From Hydractinia symbiolongicarpus (lineage: Eukaryota; Cnidaria; Hydrozoa; Anthoathecata; Hydractiniidae), in NCBI RefSeq assembly GCF_029227915.1, contig NC_079889.1, positions 6,202,001 to 6,266,000 on the forward strand: 64,000 nucleotides of DNA, in the 5' to 3' direction. Under the pieces are notes generated by a model. It did no database searches. It was not told the origin of the DNA and worked only from the letters and a program-made list of their open reading frames with translations. Of the stretch, positions 61,525 through 64,000 are shown piece by piece (positions within the stretch are counted from its first letter, which is position 1; each line of letters opens with the position of its first letter). A program made the position numbers and the translations under genes.

Positions 61525-64000
61525 GTAATATGGCCTTTTGCAGTCTAATAAAGGCTTCACACGTAAATCACGTGGTTTCACTTGCCTGCGAAGGTTAACA
61601 TTGGACTATTCCTTCCAGTCTCAATGCGCTACAACGTCCCAAGTCATTTTTATTAGCGCCGTAACCTTAGAACGCTCTTAACTACGTGCACAGTCCTATA
61701 AAGGCTGTAATATGGCCTTTTGCAGTCTAATAAAGGCCTCACACGTAAATCACGTGGTTCCATCTGCCTGCGCAGGTTACTATTGTACTATTCCTTCCAG
61801 TCTCAATGCACTACGACGTTCCAAGAGGTTTTCTTTAGCGCCATGGCCTTACAACACTCTTAACTACGTGCACAGTCCTATAAAGGCCGTAATATGGCCT
61901 TTTGCAGTCCAATAAAGGGCGCAGACGTAAATCACGCGGTTTCAGCTGCCTGTGCCGGTTACCATTGGACTAGTCGTTCCAGTCTCAATGCGCTACAACG
62001 TCCCAAGTCGTTTTCATTAGCGCCGTTGCTTTAGAACACTCTTAACAACGTTCACAGTCCTATAAAGGCTGTAATATGGCCTTTTGCAGTCTAATAAAGG
62101 CCTCACACGTAAATCACGTGGTTCCATCTGCCTGCGCAGGTTACTATTGTACTATTTCTTCCAGTCTCAATTCACTACAACGTTCCAAGTGGTTCTCCTT
62201 AGCGCTGAGGCCTTAGAACGCGCTTAACTACGTTCACGGTCCCATACAGGCTGTAATATGGCCTTTTGCAGTCTAATAAAGGCCTCACACGTAAATCAGG
62301 TGGTTCCATCTGCCTGCGAAGGTTACCATTGGACTATTCCTTCCAGTCTCAATGCGCTACAACGTCCCAACCATTTTCATTAGCGCCGTCGCCTTAGAAC
62401 GCTCTTAACTACGTGCACAGTCCTATAAAGGCTATAATATGGCCTTTTGCAGTCTAATAAAGGCCTCACACGTAAATCACGTGGTTCCATCTGCCTGCGG
62501 AGGTTACCATTGGACTATTCCTTTCAGTCTCAATGCACCACAACGTTCCAAGAGGTTTTCCTTAACGCTGTGGCCTGACAACACTCTTAACTACGTGCAC
62601 AGTCCTATAAAGGCCGTAATATGGCCTTTTGCAGTCCAATAAAGGCCGCAGACGTAAATCACGCGGTTTCAGCTGCCTCCACAGGTTACCATTGTACTAG
62701 TCGTTCCAGCCTCGAAGCGCTACAACGTCCCAAGTCGCTTTCATTAGCGCCGTTGCTTTAGAACACTCTTAACAACGTTCACAGTCCTATAAAGGCTGTA
62801 ATATGGCCTTTTGCAGTCTAATAAAGGCTTCACACGTGGTTTCACCTGCCTGCGAAGGTTACCATTGGACTATTCCTTCCAGTCTCAATGCGCTACAACG
62901 TCCCAAGTCGTTTTCATTAGCGCCGTTGCTTTAGAACACTCTTAACAACGTTCACAGTCCTATAAAGGCTGTAATATGGCCTTTTGCAGTCCAATAAAGG
63001 CCTCACACGTAGATCACGTGTTTCCATCTGCCTGCGAAGGTTACCATTGTGCTATTCCATCCAGTCTCAATGCACTACAACGTTCCAAGAGGTTTTCCTT
63101 AGCGCAATGGCCTTACAACACTCTTAACTACGTGCACAGTCCTATAAAAGCTGTAATATGGCCTTTTGCAGTCTAATAAAGGCTTCACACGTAAATCACG
63201 TGGTTTCACTTGCCTGCGAAGGTTAAAATTGGACTATTCCTTCCAGTCTCAATGCGCTACAACGTCCCAAGTCATTTTTATTAGCGCCGTAACCTTAGAA
63301 CGCTCTTAACTACGTGCACAGTCCTATAAAGGCTGTAATATGGCCTTTTGCAGTCTAATAAAGGCCTCACACGTAAATCACGTGGTTCCATCTGCCTGCG
63401 CAGGTTACTATTGTACTATTCCTTCCAGTCTCAATGCACTACGACGTTCCAAGAGGTTTTCTTTAGCGCCATGGCCTTACAACACTCTTAACTACGTGCA
63501 CAGTCCTATAAAGGCCGTAATATGGCCTTTTGCAGTCCAATAAAGGGCGCAGACGTAAATCACGCGGTTTCAGCTGCCTGTGCCGGTTACCATTGGACTA
63601 GTCGTTCCAGTCTCAATGCGCTACAACGTCCCAAGTCGTTTTCATTAGCGCCGTTGCTTTAGAACACTCTTAACAACGTTCACAGTCCTATAAAGGCTGT
63701 AATATGGCCTTTTGCAGTCTAATAAAGGCCTCACACGTAAATCACGTGGTTCCATCTGCCTGCGCAGGTTACTATTGTACTATTTCTTCCAGTCTCAATT
63801 CACTACAACGTTCCAAGTGGTTCTCCTTAGCGCTGAGGCCTTAGAACGCGCTTAACTACGTTCACGGTCCCATACAGGCTGTAATATGGCCTTTTGCAGT
63901 CTAATAAAGGCCTCACACGTAAATCAGGTGGTTCCATCTGCCTGCGAAGGTTACCATTGGACTATTCCTTCCAGTCTCAATGCGCTACAACGTCCCAACC
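61525..64000 (+). repeat. Higher-order repeat, period 1628 bp, second copy cut by window end
   Basis: Sequence from about 61525 recurs from about 63153 to the window end: landmarks 61712/63340, and GGGCGCAGACG at 61917/63545. Markers AAAGGGCGCAGACG and CTGTGCCGGTTACC are shared. The unit also contains the 1800-type marker GTCCCAACCATTTTC (62369) that closes the window, so this HOR and the 1800-bp one are related. Confidence 0.88.

Larger units (their letters stand above)
11147..64000 (+). repeat. Satellite DNA array, 182-bp monomer, head-to-tail
   Basis: Landmarks such as ATGGCCTTTTGCAGTCTAAT recur at 182-bp steps to the window end, always in the same orientation, with no inserted foreign DNA seen. 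Counting the ATG as position 1, a typical monomer has AATAAA at 18-23, CACGTG at 40-45, the palindrome CCTGCGCAGG at 56-65, GTGCAC at 157-162 and the CArG-type box CCTATAAAGG at 166-175. Length variants are 225 bp (43-bp internal duplication) and 182 plus about 60 bp (partial unit). Since 182 is not a multiple of 3, no long frame can persist. Each monomer gives at most a 66-67 codon frame ending in the TAA of the next unit. The length is close to a nucleosome repeat, as in many centromeric satellites. A centromeric or pericentromeric role is inference. The array continues beyond the right edge. Confidence 0.97.

Noticed and set aside
11622-63543. A family of over a hundred small protein genes
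   Set aside because: The frames come from the shared repeat sequence. 182 is not a multiple of 3, about half of the units carry stops, and no splice or start context was seen.
11147-64000. CRISPR array
   Set aside because: The repeats are contiguous 182-bp units without unique spacers, and the flanking elements are eukaryotic transposons.
11147-64000. CENP-B box in the monomer
   Set aside because: ACGTTCCAAG and CGTTCCAGTC superficially resemble parts of the box, but the required core positions do not match on either strand.

Overview
This is a eukaryotic, almost certainly invertebrate animal, genomic window with no intact host gene that I can find. The evidence is the mix of mobile elements. 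There is a tRNA-derived SINE with an (ATCT)n tail, a broken Polinton/Maverick (adintovirus-like) protein-primed DNA polymerase B gene, a broken MULE-like transposase with a SWIM zinc-finger remnant, and a CR1/jockey-type LINE. The LINE and transposase wording resembles what I know from cnidarians such as corals, anemones and hydroids. That assignment is inference and was not checked by any search.

Layout. Positions 1-2740 are non-coding DNA holding a composite SINE at about 551-1233. Positions 2743-4847 (+) hold the N-terminal and exonuclease part of a Polinton polB gene, broken by several frameshifts and stops and cut off before the polymerase palm. Positions 5270-7340 (-) hold a heavily decayed transposase-like gene. 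Positions 7341-8600 are AT-rich DNA with a 54-bp tandem duplication. Positions 8630-11146 (-) hold a LINE fragment covering most of the endonuclease and the reverse transcriptase, truncated at both ends and catalytically dead by inspection.

From 11147 to the end of the window (64000) everything is one head-to-tail satellite array with a basic period of 182 bp. That is about 52.9 kb, roughly 290 monomer equivalents, all in one orientation and with no foreign insertion seen. It leaves the window on the right. Two main monomer subfamilies, called A and B here, tend to alternate, giving a 364-bp dimer. On top of this lie several local higher-order periods: 1028 bp (14.9-18.1 kb), 2086 bp (18.25-22.4 kb), a 1.3-kb block copied 3645 bp away (23.5 to 27.2 kb), 1092 bp (34.0-35.5 kb and again 39.7-41.9 kb), 1820 bp, which is ten monomers (35.9-39.6 kb, with a further partial copy at 42.3 kb), 1800 bp (56.9-60.5 kb) and 1628 bp (61.5-64.0 kb). 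The left third is irregular, with 43-bp internal duplications and 60-bp partial monomers. The right half is mostly clean 182-bp units.

The typical monomer carries a CACGTG E-box, a CCTGCGCAGG palindrome, a GTGCAC palindrome and a CC(A/T)6GG (CArG-type) box at fixed spacing. It also has an incidental 66-67 codon open frame, found mainly in A-type monomers. The whole window looks like the edge of a large heterochromatic, possibly centromeric or pericentromeric, satellite domain next to a graveyard of dead transposons. The satellite is the most interesting object here.
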